DNA of 64,000 nucleotides, from NCBI GenBank assembly GCA_964601275.1, contig CAZRMV010000001.1, positions 434,001-498,000 on the forward strand. Reading direction: 5' to 3'. The notes under the pieces are model-generated. The model saw nothing but the letters and a program-made list of their open reading frames with translations. It was not told where the DNA came from and did not search any database. The position numbers and the translations under genes were made by a program. Positions 1-8,726 of this stretch are shown here, in pieces. The DNA is from JAOZPE01 sp964601275. GTDB lineage: Bacteria; Krumholzibacteriota; Krumholzibacteriia; JAJRXK01. Each line of letters opens with the position of its first letter. Position 1 is the stretch's first letter.

Positions 1-39
1 GGCGACCTGGTAGGCGCCTTGTACGGCTTGGGTATCCAC
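1..39 (-). CDS. N-terminal fragment of an unidentified protein (window edge)
   Basis: Only the first 13 codons lie in the window; they read MDTQAVQGAYQVA. The GTG start is chosen because an AGGAGG ribosome site sits 7 bases upstream. An in-frame ATG six codons earlier, at position 57, would place that site inside the gene. The fragment is too short to assign to a family. It follows the DUF3078 gene on the same strand after about 130 bases. Confidence 0.5.
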   Translation of the reverse strand, partial: MDTQAVQGAYQVA

Positions 40-169
40 AGGGGGACCTCCTGTCATCTCGAGCGGGTTGTTGGTCTACCTGGAAAGAGATTCTCCGGGT
101 TCCCGGGGCGGATTGTCCATGTCCTCGTGTCCATGCTGCCGAACTTTCCGCGGACCATCCACGGGTCTT

Positions 170-1210
170 CTAGAAGAAGCGGTAGCTGATCCCCAGGGCC
201 AGGGTCTGCTTCCACTGGGCTTTCTTGCGGGTTCCGACCGCCGCGTTGGCGATGCGGGCATCCAGAGGAAGGTCGGGATTGAGGTCGGTCGACGGATCGA
301 ATTTCTCGTAGACGAGCTGGAAGTACAGGTCCATCGAAAGAACCTCGGAAATCTTCGCGGTCAGGGTACTCTGCCAGTCCGTGCTCACCGCTTTCCAATA
401 GTCCGCAATGGGGTCGGCGTAGAGGGTGTCGTTCGCGGCAACGGCCTGATCGTAGGCTTCCAGATCGCTCTTGGCGGAGTAGTAGACCGGAACGAACACG
501 ACCAGTCGTGACTTGAAGAAGAAGCGTTCGTTGTCGAAGGGGAAGAGGACGTTGGTCTGCCATTCCAGGCCGCCGTCGTTGGTGAAGTTCGTCTTGCTGA
601 CGCCTCCCGCGAGATCCTGGTAGGCCTTGGCGACGTTCTGGCGGAAACTGAAGCCGATGCGGGTCAACAGTTCGCTCTTCTCGGTCTTCTTGAAGACCTT
701 GGTGATGCCGCCGGTTTCATTGAAGCGAAGCGGATTGAAGTTGAAATCGCCGCGCGGATCGCTCTTGTCGAGAAACTGCGACTCGAAACGGAACTGGAGA
801 TACGGATTGAGCGAACGTTTTCCCCAACGGGATGTCGATTCCAACAGGATCTGGTCGTTGTTCTTGTCGGGGTTCTGCCACACATTCTTCGACGGATCGT
901 CAGGATCCTGCACCTGCTTGGCGGTGAGGCCGTAGGCCAGCGTCAGCGTGTTCGTCCAGTTCCAGGATTCGGTGAACTGGCGTTCGGCGCGCATGTTCGC
1001 CTTCAATGCCCAGGAGTAGGAGCCCCGGTCGCCGCCGGCCCAGTTGTTGGAGAAGGCACTCTGGTTGATGTTGAGTCCGGCGAGCAGATGGAACTGCCAG
1101 GGTCCCGGCTCGGTTTCGTCCTGGGCTCGGGCTTCCATGGCGGCCGGGCCCGCTGACCAGGAGATCAGCGAGCTGATCAGGAACAGGTGCGCGAAGGAGA
1201 ATCGTCTCAT
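170..1210 (-). CDS. DUF3078-type outer-membrane protein
   Basis: This 346-residue protein begins with a signal peptide (MRRFSFAHLFLISSLISWS, then a small-residue cleavage area near 'AMEARAQ'). The mature part is rich in alternating aromatic and polar strands and ends in 'GISYRFF', the terminal aromatic typical of an outer-membrane barrel. The early block 'GLNINQSAFSNNWAGGDRG' matches the DUF3078 family, best known in Bacteroidota. The start follows GGAG about 8 bases away; an upstream in-frame extension of 49 codons has no signal peptide and is rejected. The ligand is unknown, and the family has no established biochemical role. Confidence 0.8.
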   Translation of the reverse strand: MRRFSFAHLFLISSLISWSAGPAAMEARAQDETEPGPWQFHLLAGLNINQSAFSNNWAGGDRGSYSWALKANMRAERQFTESWNWTNTLTLAYGLTAKQVQDPDDPSKNVWQNPDKNNDQILLESTSRWGKRSLNPYLQFRFESQFLDKSDPRGDFNFNPLRFNETGGITKVFKKTEKSELLTRIGFSFRQNVAKAYQDLAGGVSKTNFTNDGGLEWQTNVLFPFDNERFFFKSRLVVFVPVYYSAKSDLEAYDQAVAANDTLYADPIADYWKAVSTDWQSTLTAKISEVLSMDLYFQLVYEKFDPSTDLNPDLPLDARIANAAVGTRKKAQWKQTLALGISYRFF

Positions 1211-1577
1211 GGGGGATCTCCACGGGTCTGAGGGGATCGGCGGGTTGGCGTGAGGAAGGCGCAACGAAATCGCTGCTGTCCTCTCTGCCTGGGAGTGGAC
1301 GGGGAAGGTCGATGAGGACCGGAGGGACCTGTTCTCCCCGCCTTCGTGCGAATCCATTTACACCAGAATCGCCTTCGGGGCAAGTCATGCAGCCCCGCCG
1401 CTTCGCGGCGGGCTCGTGGATTCCGCTTCCCGGCCCCTCCGGGGAGGGTCTGGCGGCTGCTTCGCGGTGGGATGGGAATCGGGGGGTGGGATCCCTTGTT
1501 CCGACGCGGCACACCGAATACACTCGATCCGGGGACCCCCGGGGAACGTGGTCGAATCGATGCGGAAAGGTGGCGTC
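1211..1577. other. Non-coding gap with a GC-rich hairpin
   Basis: This gap separates two divergent genes. It holds a candidate promoter for the minus-strand gene and, at 1394-1412, a near-perfect hairpin with an 8-bp CCCGCCGC/GCGGCGGG stem and a 3-base loop. The hairpin has no following T run, so it is not an obvious terminator. A second GC-rich dyad follows around 1435-1455. No protein-like reading frame is seen apart from the 5' end of the next gene. Confidence 0.5.
1356..1383 (-). promoter_or_regulatory. Candidate sigma-70 promoter for the DUF3078 gene
   Basis: On the minus strand TTGCCC is followed after 16 bases by TGTAAA, preceded by TGG as in an extended -10. It would start a leader of about 140 bases before the ATG at 1210. 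It was found by eye only. Confidence 0.35.
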
Positions 1578-2000
1578 ATGACAGAGATGGATAACAACTC
1601 GCCATTGCCGGCGGCCGCTGGCTCATCACTGCTCGCCGGCCTGTTGATTGCCAGCGCCGTGTACGACGGCTTGGGATTCATCCTCTTGTGGAGCATGCCG
1701 CGGTGGCTGTTCACCTGGTTCCACCATCCGATTCCCGCCAACCCCTTCTTGTTTCGGCTGGCCGCCCTGCCTCTCCTGTTGCTGCCCCTGGTGTATGTGA
1801 GCGCCGCGCGGATGGGATCGCGATGCCCGGTGTTGATCCGGCTGTCGATCGCCCTGCGCATCGTGGGAGCTGTGGGAATCGCATTGCTGTTGATCTGGCA
1901 CCTCCCTCCAGGGCAGGGAGCGTATTGGTGTTTCGTGGTGGGAGACATCGTCTGGGCGGGGCTCTATGTCGTCGGGGCGAAGCGATCCATGGGGGCGTGA
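1578..2000 (+). CDS. Small four-helix membrane protein of unknown function
   Basis: This 140-residue protein has about four hydrophobic helices: 'SLLAGLLIASAVYDGLGF', 'FLFRLAALPLLLLPLVYV', 'IALRIVGAVGIALLLIW' and a last one around 'VVGDIVWAGLYVV'. I do not recognise a family with certainty; it resembles small hypothetical inner-membrane proteins. The start at MTEMDNN is preferred to an ATG six codons upstream because AGGTGG lies at good spacing. It converges on the dehydrogenase gene that ends at 2056. Confidence 0.65.
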   Translation: MTEMDNNSPLPAAAGSSLLAGLLIASAVYDGLGFILLWSMPRWLFTWFHHPIPANPFLFRLAALPLLLLPLVYVSAARMGSRCPVLIRLSIALRIVGAVGIALLLIWHLPPGQGAYWCFVVGDIVWAGLYVVGAKRSMGA

Positions 2001-2055
2001 TCAGGCAGTTTTGCCGTCGCTCGGCTCGAAGGAAGGATTACCTCGGCCGCTTCGC

Positions 2056-4242
2056 TCAGTACCGTAGGATCTCCCGCAGCGCTTCGACGAGATCCTCGGT
2101 CTGGGGCAGGATGGCGTTCTCCGTATCGGGTTGATAGGCGATGAAGGTATCCAATGCCGCCACCCTCCGCACCGGTGCGTCGAGATACTCGAAGAGCTCG
2201 TCGGCGATCCACGCCGCCACTTCGGCCCCGAAGCCGAGGGTCCGGTTGTCCTCGTAGGCAACGATGCAACGATTCGTCTTCTGCACGCTGCGCGCGACCG
2301 CCCCATCGTCCCACGGACTCAAGGAGCGCAGATCGATGATCTCGACCGACATTCCGGTTTCCCGCTGGATCTGACGGGCGGCCAGTTCGGCCCGATGGAC
2401 CAAGGCGCCGTAGGTGATCACGCTCACGTCGCTTCCCTCCTGGACCACCGCGGCACGGCCGAAGGGAATGGTGAAATCGGGTCCCGGGTAGGGCGACTTC
2501 GCATACGGTTGGCGATAGAGATGCTTGTGTTCGAGGAAGATCACCGGATCGTCGCAACGGATGGCGGTGCGCAACAAACCGACCGCATCCCGGGCATTGG
2601 CCGGCATCACCACCCGCAGACCGGGGAGCGATGCGAAGAGGTTGGTGTGACTCTGGCTATGATACATGGCTCCACCCTGCAGATACCCTCCCGCGGCGAC
2701 ACGAATCACCGCCGGCGCCTTCCAGTGGTTGTAGGAGCGCCAGCGCATCGTCGCCAGCTCGTTCTTGATCTGCATGTAGGCTGGCCAGATGTAGTCGAGG
2801 AACTGGATCTCGGCCACCGGTTTCAATCCTCGCGCGGCCATGCCCACCGCGCGTCCCACGATATTCGCTTCCGCCAGCGGAGAGTTGAAGACCCGGTCTC
2901 CACCGAAGGCCTTCTGGAGTCCGGCGGTAGCCTTGAAGACCCCACCTTTGCCCTTGCAGCTCTTCAGCGCTTCTTCCTTGGTGGCATCGGCCACGTCTTC
3001 GCCGAACACGATGATGCGAGGATCACGTTCCATCTCATCGTGCAGCGTGCGGTTGACCGCCTCCAGGAGCGAGATCGGTTTCTCCTCGGAGTTGGCTTCA
3101 GCCTTCGTGGCGAACGCATCTGAAGTTGGATCGATATCGGGGCTGTACAGGTACAGCAGCGCATTCTCCGGGCGATGCCGTTGGCTCGCTTGCGCTCGCA
3201 TCGACGCGTCCGTGACGTCCGATCGACACTCTGCTTCGAGTGCGTCGAGGTCTTCGGCCTTCACCTCGAGATTCTCGATGAGATGTCTGCGCAGACGGCG
3301 GAGCGGATCGAGCTCCGCTTCCTTTTCCAACTCTTCAGCACTTCGATAGAGCTTCTGGTCGTCGCTCATCGAGTGCGAGTAGGGACGAACGGTGGTAGCG
3401 CGCACCAACGCCGGTCCCTTTCTCCGCCGGCAATGATCCACCGCTTCCTGCATCGTCTTGTACGAAGCGATGAAGTCGGTGCCATCCACGTTCCAGATGC
3501 CGAGATTCGGATAGGAGGAAACCATCTCGTGGATCGGGACTCCCGCGATCTGCTCGGTATTGGGCGTGCTGATGGCATAGCCGTTGTCTTCCACCAGAAC
3601 GAGAACCGGGAGCTTCCGGTTGCACATGGTGTGCAGTCCCTCCCAGAACTCGCCCTCGCTGACCGAGCCGTCCCCCACGGACATGTAGATCACTTCATCG
3701 GCGTGATGATCGCTGACGAGGTCGCCGGTGAGACCATGGTTTTCCATGAAACGTCCCGCCTCGGCGATTCCCACCGCGTGCAGGGTGTGCATTCCGGTGC
3801 AGGAACTCTTGGAGACGATGTGCAGGGGCGCGTGTCCCCAGTGCGCCGGCATCTGCCGGCCTCCGCTGTTGGGGTCGTCTTCGGCCCCGACTCCCTGGAG
3901 GAGCATCTCATAGGGGCTCATTCCCAATTGCAGGCAGAGCGCGCGGTCTCGGTAGTAGGGCAGGAAATAGTCATACGAGGGGCGGAGGACCATGGCAGCC
4001 GCGGTGAGGATCGCCTCGTGACCCGCACCGGAAATCTGGAAGTAGATGAGATTCTTGCGCTTGAGCTTGATCTCTTCATCGTCGATGGCCCGCGACATCA
4101 CCATGTTCCGGTAGGCGCCGAGCAGGAACTCTCGGTCCTGCAGGACCTTCGGGGATGCTTTTCGGGCGTTCCGCTTCGTCGGCAAGGCGTACCTCAGGGC
4201 TCCGGTCTTGGATGGCTGGAAGGAAGGAATCGTTCCGCTCAA
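2056..4242 (-). CDS. Branched-chain 2-oxoacid dehydrogenase E1, fused alpha and beta subunits
   Basis: This 728-residue thiamine-diphosphate enzyme decarboxylates branched 2-oxoacids (from Val, Leu, Ile) and passes the acyl group to an E2 lipoyl protein. Residues about 40-330 are E1-alpha, with the TPP/Mg motif 'GDGSVSEGEFWEG' and its Asn in 'VEDNGYAIS' near residue 190. Residues about 387-728 are E1-beta, starting 'ISLLEAVNRTLHDEM' and containing 'VFGEDVAD'. Fused E1 subunits of this length occur in several bacterial phyla. A related acetoin or pyruvate E1 cannot be fully excluded. The annotated start is TTG without a visible ribosome site; the first ATG is residue 47, so the N-terminus is uncertain. 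No E2 or E3 gene is in the window. Confidence 0.88.
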   Translation of the reverse strand: MSGTIPSFQPSKTGALRYALPTKRNARKASPKVLQDREFLLGAYRNMVMSRAIDDEEIKLKRKNLIYFQISGAGHEAILTAAAMVLRPSYDYFLPYYRDRALCLQLGMSPYEMLLQGVGAEDDPNSGGRQMPAHWGHAPLHIVSKSSCTGMHTLHAVGIAEAGRFMENHGLTGDLVSDHHADEVIYMSVGDGSVSEGEFWEGLHTMCNRKLPVLVLVEDNGYAISTPNTEQIAGVPIHEMVSSYPNLGIWNVDGTDFIASYKTMQEAVDHCRRRKGPALVRATTVRPYSHSMSDDQKLYRSAEELEKEAELDPLRRLRRHLIENLEVKAEDLDALEAECRSDVTDASMRAQASQRHRPENALLYLYSPDIDPTSDAFATKAEANSEEKPISLLEAVNRTLHDEMERDPRIIVFGEDVADATKEEALKSCKGKGGVFKATAGLQKAFGGDRVFNSPLAEANIVGRAVGMAARGLKPVAEIQFLDYIWPAYMQIKNELATMRWRSYNHWKAPAVIRVAAGGYLQGGAMYHSQSHTNLFASLPGLRVVMPANARDAVGLLRTAIRCDDPVIFLEHKHLYRQPYAKSPYPGPDFTIPFGRAAVVQEGSDVSVITYGALVHRAELAARQIQRETGMSVEIIDLRSLSPWDDGAVARSVQKTNRCIVAYEDNRTLGFGAEVAAWIADELFEYLDAPVRRVAALDTFIAYQPDTENAILPQTEDLVEALREILRY

Positions 4243-4270
4243 TATATCGCGGATCGCGAAGGTCCGAAAG

Positions 4271-4921
4271 TCAGCGCTCGGCGATCCAGTAATCGACCCC
4301 CAGCCGCCGCTTCAGATCCTCTCCGTAGGCCTTGGCCTTGCTGTGACCCTCGAACCAGGCCACCCGCACGCGATAGATCAAGGTTCCGTCCGGTTTGCTT
4401 CCCTGGATGACATCGGCGGGAACGCCCTTCGTCTTCAATTCTGTCGCCCGCTTCTGCGCGTTCGTGTACGAGCTGAAGGAACCCAGGTAGAGAAGATAGC
4501 GACCGGAAGCTCCTGGTTGCACCGGGCTCGGCGAAGACGAGACGGCGGGCGGGTTCGACGGGGCATTCCCCGAAGGAGCGGTGGTCTTCGAATGGTTGAA
4601 CGGTGTCGAAGGGCTCTTCGATGGGACTTCGCTGGAGGATGTCCCGCCCGCGGCGCCCTCGATTGGTTCGGCCGCGACCTCTTCGGGAGGAAGCTTGGAG
4701 GCCGGATTCTCCGTGGAAGCGGCGCGCTCGTTCGTCCCTGCCGGAGCTTCCAGATGTTCCGCCTGGACCTCACCTTCAGAAGAAGACGGAGTGAAGGTCA
4801 TCACCGAGGCGTCCTCACCGCCACGGGGCCAGAAGAGAAAGAGCGCCGCCACGAGGATCAGGATTGCGGCGATGCCATAGAGCAACGGCCGGCGATCGGA
4901 GTCGTCTTTTCTTTGGGCCAT
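4271..4921 (-). CDS. Membrane-anchored SPOR-domain protein
   Basis: This 216-residue protein has a short charged N-terminus (MAQRKDDSDRR), one transmembrane helix at about residues 12-32 and a Ser/Pro/Glu-rich periplasmic linker. A C-terminal SPOR domain covers about residues 140-216 ('YLLYLGSFSSYTNAQKRAT...RVRVAWFEG'). SPOR domains bind glycan strands stripped of stem peptides at the division septum, so a cell-division or cell-wall role is likely. The start follows a strong GAGGAGG. It lies 28 bases upstream of the E1 gene on the same strand, so the two may share a transcript. Confidence 0.85.
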   Translation of the reverse strand: MAQRKDDSDRRPLLYGIAAILILVAALFLFWPRGGEDASVMTFTPSSSEGEVQAEHLEAPAGTNERAASTENPASKLPPEEVAAEPIEGAAGGTSSSEVPSKSPSTPFNHSKTTAPSGNAPSNPPAVSSSPSPVQPGASGRYLLYLGSFSSYTNAQKRATELKTKGVPADVIQGSKPDGTLIYRVRVAWFEGHSKAKAYGEDLKRRLGVDYWIAER

Positions 4922-5498
4922 GGGAAGCCTCCTCGAGCAGAAGCGAAGGTGGGCCCGACCCGCGGGCGCGCGCGAGACACCGGACCCCCGGCGACAGCGG
5001 GGCCAGGAACCGCCGGTGGACACTCTGTGCTTAGCGGCGGGAACGGTTTTCGTCAAGGGCGCTGTAGAGACGATGCCGGTCCGTGGGGAAGGGAGACGCC
5101 GAGGGGCCGTTGAGTCGGGCTGCTGCAAAGCTGAGGGAGCCGATGTGGTAGCATGACCACGTTGAAGCGAGAAAGAGCCGTGGTTCGGTCGTTCTCCGCC
5201 GGCATCCGGATGTCAGGCAGGTGTCATCACCAGCCCCTCGGCCACGATCGCGCAACCGGTGGTGTCATGCTGGCCCTGCATCGAGGGCACCGTTGGCGAG
5301 ATCGCTTCTCCCAGGATGAGGAAGTCCGTCGCCACAACGACGGTCAGGGGAGACCCCATCGGGGCGATATTATACCCCGCGCAGAAGGGTGCTTCAAGGG
5401 TCGCCTTGCCTTCCGGACGCTGGTCCTGAGGAGCTGTTTGCACCGTTCTTTCACGGAAGCTGCGCTTTTCTTGCGCACTCGAGAGGCCATGGAGTACG
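4922..5498. other. Gap between SPOR gene and phosphatase gene
   Basis: This stretch holds the upstream region of the SPOR gene and one doubtful minus-strand reading frame, listed separately. The part from about 4922 to 5212 shows no convincing gene, RNA or repeat. Confidence 0.4.
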
Positions 5499-5509
5499 AT
5501 GCGACCCAT
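5213..5509 (-). CDS. Doubtful 98-residue hypothetical protein
   Basis: An ATG preceded by GGGGAAG at 5-base spacing opens a 98-codon frame on the minus strand. It overlaps the divergent phosphatase start by 11 bases. The C-terminal half ('GSPLTVVVATDFLILGEA' onward) has protein-like composition and G/C-rich third positions, but I recognise no domain, signal peptide or membrane helix. It may be a real short gene, a gene remnant, or chance in GC-rich DNA. Confidence 0.25.
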   Translation of the reverse strand: MGRIVLHGLSSAQEKRSFRERTVQTAPQDQRPEGKATLEAPFCAGYNIAPMGSPLTVVVATDFLILGEAISPTVPSMQGQHDTTGCAIVAEGLVMTPA

Positions 5510-6170
5510 GGAACTTCCCCTGCCCGCGTGCATCTGCTTCGACCTCGACGGGACCCTGGTCGATTCGGTGGCCGATCTCACGGTGGCCTGCAACCTCATG
5601 CTCCAGGAACTGGGAGAGGCGCCGCTGGATGAGAGCACGGCGAGAGCCTACATCGGTGACGGGGCCCGGATGCTCGTTCTGCGGGCATTGGGCAGCGAAG
5701 CCAAGGAGATCGATCACGCCGTACAACGCTTTCGTTCGCATTACGCCGACCACCTGCTCGACCATACCCGGCCGTACCCGGGTGTCGTGGAGACTCTCAC
5801 CGCGTTGGGCCGCCAAGGGTTCCCGATGGGGGTGGTGACCAACAAGCCGCACGACTTCGCGGTTCGCATCCTCGAAGGACTCGGGCTCATGCGTCATTTC
5901 CACAGTGTTGCCGGCGCCCGTCCGGGGGTTCCGGTGAAACCCGCCCCGGATCTGTTGGTGATGGTCCTGGAGGAACTGGGGCAACCGGCAAGCTCGAGTT
6001 GGATGGTCGGCGATTCTCCAAATGATGTGAACGTAGCCCACGCCGCCGGATGCGTTCCGATCGCGTTGAGCTATGGCATCGGAAAGAGGGAGGATCTCGA
6101 AGCCGCCGGGGCCTCGGTGATCCTCGATCACTTTTCCGGGATCCTCGATCTTCTCGGAAGGGTTTCGTGA
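5499..6170 (+). CDS. gph: Phosphoglycolate phosphatase-like HAD hydrolase
   Basis: This 223-residue HAD-superfamily enzyme has motif I 'CFDLDGTLVDS' near the N-terminus, motif II in 'GVVTNKPH', the motif III Lys in 'PGVPVKPAPD' and motif IV 'MVGDSPNDV'. The cap sits between motifs I and II, as in Gph/PGP enzymes. The usual reaction is 2-phosphoglycolate to glycolate, salvaging a product of DNA repair or oxygenase reactions, but HAD substrate range is hard to read from sequence. GGAG lies just upstream of the start. Its stop overlaps a GTG in frame with the following patatin gene, suggesting translational coupling. Confidence 0.8.
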   Translation: MRPMELPLPACICFDLDGTLVDSVADLTVACNLMLQELGEAPLDESTARAYIGDGARMLVLRALGSEAKEIDHAVQRFRSHYADHLLDHTRPYPGVVETLTALGRQGFPMGVVTNKPHDFAVRILEGLGLMRHFHSVAGARPGVPVKPAPDLLVMVLEELGQPASSSWMVGDSPNDVNVAHAAGCVPIALSYGIGKREDLEAAGASVILDHFSGILDLLGRVS

Positions 6171-6178
6171 AGGACCCC

Positions 6179-8527
6179 ATGCAATTCCCGTCGATTCTCC
6201 CGGGGACCGTCCGCGTCCTGCTGGCTCTTGGAACCCTCGTTGCCCTGCTGGTGTTCCTTGCGCCGTCTTCGGTCCAGGCGGCAGCTCAAGGTTCTGCGGG
6301 TCCTGCCACGTCCTCCCGAAACGGGAGCCTCGCGACGTCCTCCAGGAGTGCGAGCCCCGCCACCTCCTCCGGGGGTGCGCGACGCCCACGCATCGGCCTG
6401 GTCCTGGGTGGGGGCGGTGCCAAGGGGGGCGCGCACATCGGGGTGTTGAAGGTCCTGGAGGAGCTGCAGATCCCCATCGACTACGTGGTGGGGACCAGCA
6501 TCGGTTCGATCATCGGCGGGCTCTACGCGGAGGGAATGTCTCCGGAGGAACTCGATCACACGATGCGACAGATCGATTGGGGTGACGTGTTCAACGATAT
6601 CCCGGATCGACAGGCCCTGCCGTTCCGCCGCAAGGAGGAAGATCTCATCGATCTCTTCGGTCTCGAATTCGGGATTTCGTCGAAGGGGTTGAAACTGCCG
6701 GCGGGTCTGGTGGCGGGCCAGAAACTGAACTTCCTCCTGCGCCGGCTGACCTTCTCCGTCGTGGACGTCAAGGATTTCGACGATCTGCCCATTCCCTATC
6801 GAGCCATCGCGACCGACCTTTCCACCGGAGAGATGGTCGTCCTCGACCATGGAGAGTTGGCGGACGCCATGCGGGCGAGCATGGCCATTCCCGGGGCCTT
6901 CACCCCGAAGGTCATCGACGGTCGGACTCTCATCGACGGAGGCGTGGTGAAGAACCTTCCGGTGGAGATCGCCCGGGCGATGGGCGCCGACATCATCATC
7001 GCGGTCGATGTGGGAAAGCAGCCCCAACCATTGACCGGTCACGCATCGATGATCGAGATCGCCGCACAGACAATGACCCTGCTCACCGCAGCCAACTCCG
7101 TGGCCTCCGAGAAGGAACTCGGTTCCCAGGATTTCCTGATCAGGCCCGACCTGGAAGACATCCAGATCATGGACTTCAAGAAGATGCATCTGGCCGAGGA
7201 GCTGGGGGAAGCGGCGGCCAACCGGTTGCGGGACCGCCTGCGGAAGTTGTCGTCTCCCCCGGACGAGTTCCGGGCCTATTTGTCCCGTCAACGGGCCCGG
7301 GTGGAATCTCCGACCACGGCCCTGTTCATCCGGCATCTCGAGATCGAGGGTGCCCACCGGGTTCCGGAGAAGATGATCGAACGCCGCATCCACACCCAGG
7401 CCGGTGCGTCGCTCGACCTCGATCTCCTCGAGGAGGACCTGATGCGGATCCATCGCATCGGGGAATTCCAGCAGGTCGGTTTCCGCCTGGCTCCGGAGGA
7501 CGCCGGGTACCGGTTGACGATCGTGGTCGACGAGAAGGACTGGGGACCCGATTACCTTCGCCTTGGTCTGCGCGTGGAAGGGAACTTCCAGGGCAACGCC
7601 GGTTTCATCGTGGATTTCCTGCATTGTCGCGGTCTGGTGAACCGACTCGGGGCCGAGTGGCGCAACGGGGTGACCTTGGGCGATGTCCTGAGCCTGACCT
7701 CGGAGTTCTATCAACCGCTGGACTACGGGGGACGGTTCTTTCTCGCGCCCATGGTGCAGATCAAGAAGAGACAGGGCAGCGCCTACCTCTCCCCGAACCA
7801 GGAAGTCCTGTTCGACGGGTATCGCTACTGGGCCTCCGTCGATCTCGGCTTGAATCTGGGGAATTCGTTGCAGTTGCGGGGCGGTCTGCGTTTCGGATAC
7901 ATCGACGCGGATTTCACCCAGGGGGCGGGAATCGAGACCGTTCGCGATCATCAAGGGGAGTACCGGGCGTGGCTCACCTACGATCACCTGGACGCTTCGG
8001 CATTTCCCACCTCCGGAAGCTATTTCGAGACCGGTTTGAAGTCATCGCAGAAGGCCCTGGGGGCGAGCCATGACCATGGTCGACTCCGCGTATTCGGGGT
8101 GAAGCCATGGTCGAGGGGTTCCTTCACCCTGTTGGGAGTGGTCGAAGCGGGGACGAGTTTCCGGGATGAGCTGCCGGTCTACGATCGTTTCGATCTGGGC
8201 GGCTTTCTCCGGGTCTCGGGCTACCAGCGGGGTCAGATCATGGGCGACGAGATGGCCCGGCTCGATCTGGTCGGGATCCAGCGGATCGGCACGATGAATG
8301 AACTCATCGGCCGGGGATTCTACGGTGGCCTGAGTCTGGAGGCGGGGAATGCGCGCCCGGCCGGCTGGAAATGGTCCCTGGACGACTTCATTCCCGCCGC
8401 ATCGGTCTTCCTCGGAGCCGATTCGGTGCTGGGGCCGATCTACCTGGGCTGGGGTTGGGCCGAGGCCGGCCATACCTCCCTCTACTTCACCCTGGGGCAT
8501 GTCTTCCCGGCGGGCCGCCTGCGCTGA
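6179..8527 (+). CDS. Patatin-like phospholipase with POTRA and outer-membrane barrel (type Vd-like)
   Basis: This protein of about 782 residues starts with a signal peptide (hydrophobic run 'VLLALGTLVALLVFLAP', cleavage near 'VQAAAQG'). The patatin domain has the oxyanion loop 'GGGGAKGGAHIG' at about 75-86, the nucleophile elbow GTSIGS with Ser107, and the partner Asp253 in 'IDGGVVKNLP'. A POTRA-like domain follows at about 380-455 ('IRHLEIEGAHRVPEKMI'). A 16-strand-type surface-antigen barrel extends to the C-terminus. This order resembles PlpD-like type Vd secreted phospholipases. A GTG 12 bases upstream overlaps the phosphatase stop and has its own GGAAGGG, so it may be the true start. Confidence 0.9.
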   Translation: MQFPSILPGTVRVLLALGTLVALLVFLAPSSVQAAAQGSAGPATSSRNGSLATSSRSASPATSSGGARRPRIGLVLGGGGAKGGAHIGVLKVLEELQIPIDYVVGTSIGSIIGGLYAEGMSPEELDHTMRQIDWGDVFNDIPDRQALPFRRKEEDLIDLFGLEFGISSKGLKLPAGLVAGQKLNFLLRRLTFSVVDVKDFDDLPIPYRAIATDLSTGEMVVLDHGELADAMRASMAIPGAFTPKVIDGRTLIDGGVVKNLPVEIARAMGADIIIAVDVGKQPQPLTGHASMIEIAAQTMTLLTAANSVASEKELGSQDFLIRPDLEDIQIMDFKKMHLAEELGEAAANRLRDRLRKLSSPPDEFRAYLSRQRARVESPTTALFIRHLEIEGAHRVPEKMIERRIHTQAGASLDLDLLEEDLMRIHRIGEFQQVGFRLAPEDAGYRLTIVVDEKDWGPDYLRLGLRVEGNFQGNAGFIVDFLHCRGLVNRLGAEWRNGVTLGDVLSLTSEFYQPLDYGGRFFLAPMVQIKKRQGSAYLSPNQEVLFDGYRYWASVDLGLNLGNSLQLRGGLRFGYIDADFTQGAGIETVRDHQGEYRAWLTYDHLDASAFPTSGSYFETGLKSSQKALGASHDHGRLRVFGVKPWSRGSFTLLGVVEAGTSFRDELPVYDRFDLGGFLRVSGYQRGQIMGDEMARLDLVGIQRIGTMNELIGRGFYGGLSLEAGNARPAGWKWSLDDFIPAASVFLGADSVLGPIYLGWGWAEAGHTSLYFTLGHVFPAGRLR

Positions 8528-8560
8528 GACCGGGGGCCTGGGCTTCCATCGGCCGTTTCT

Positions 8561-8579
8561 CCGGGGCCTCCAGCCCCGG
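8561..8579 (+). other. GC-rich hairpin after the patatin gene
   Basis: A 7-bp CCGGGGC/GCCCCGG stem with a 5-base loop lies 34 bases after the stop codon. There is no T run, so its role as a terminator is uncertain. Confidence 0.3.
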
Positions 8580-8651
8580 TGCCGGAGCCCTCCCCGCGCT
8601 CTCCCTCGACGTCACAAGCAGTTGCCAACACTCGTCTTCCACCTACGGCGG

Positions 8652-8680
8652 TTGCTTTCCGCCCTGCCGCGGACTAATGT
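8652..8680 (+). promoter_or_regulatory. Candidate promoter for the HMG-CoA synthase operon
   Basis: TTGCTT and TAATGT are separated by 17 bases and would start a leader of about 40 bases. The match to consensus is partial. Confidence 0.25.
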
Positions 8681-8726
8681 CCCTCGGATATTCGCACTGT
8701 CGGGACCCACGAGAAGGAGACGCCCT

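Noticed and set aside
1394..1412. Strong hairpin as a terminator
   Set aside because: No T run on either side, and it lies between divergent promoters where no transcript is expected to end.
6128..7987. 619-codon open frame on the strand opposite the patatin gene
   Set aside because: It mirrors the coding strand of a clear patatin/barrel gene and has shadow-type composition rich in Arg, Gly, Asp, Val and His, with no recognisable domain.
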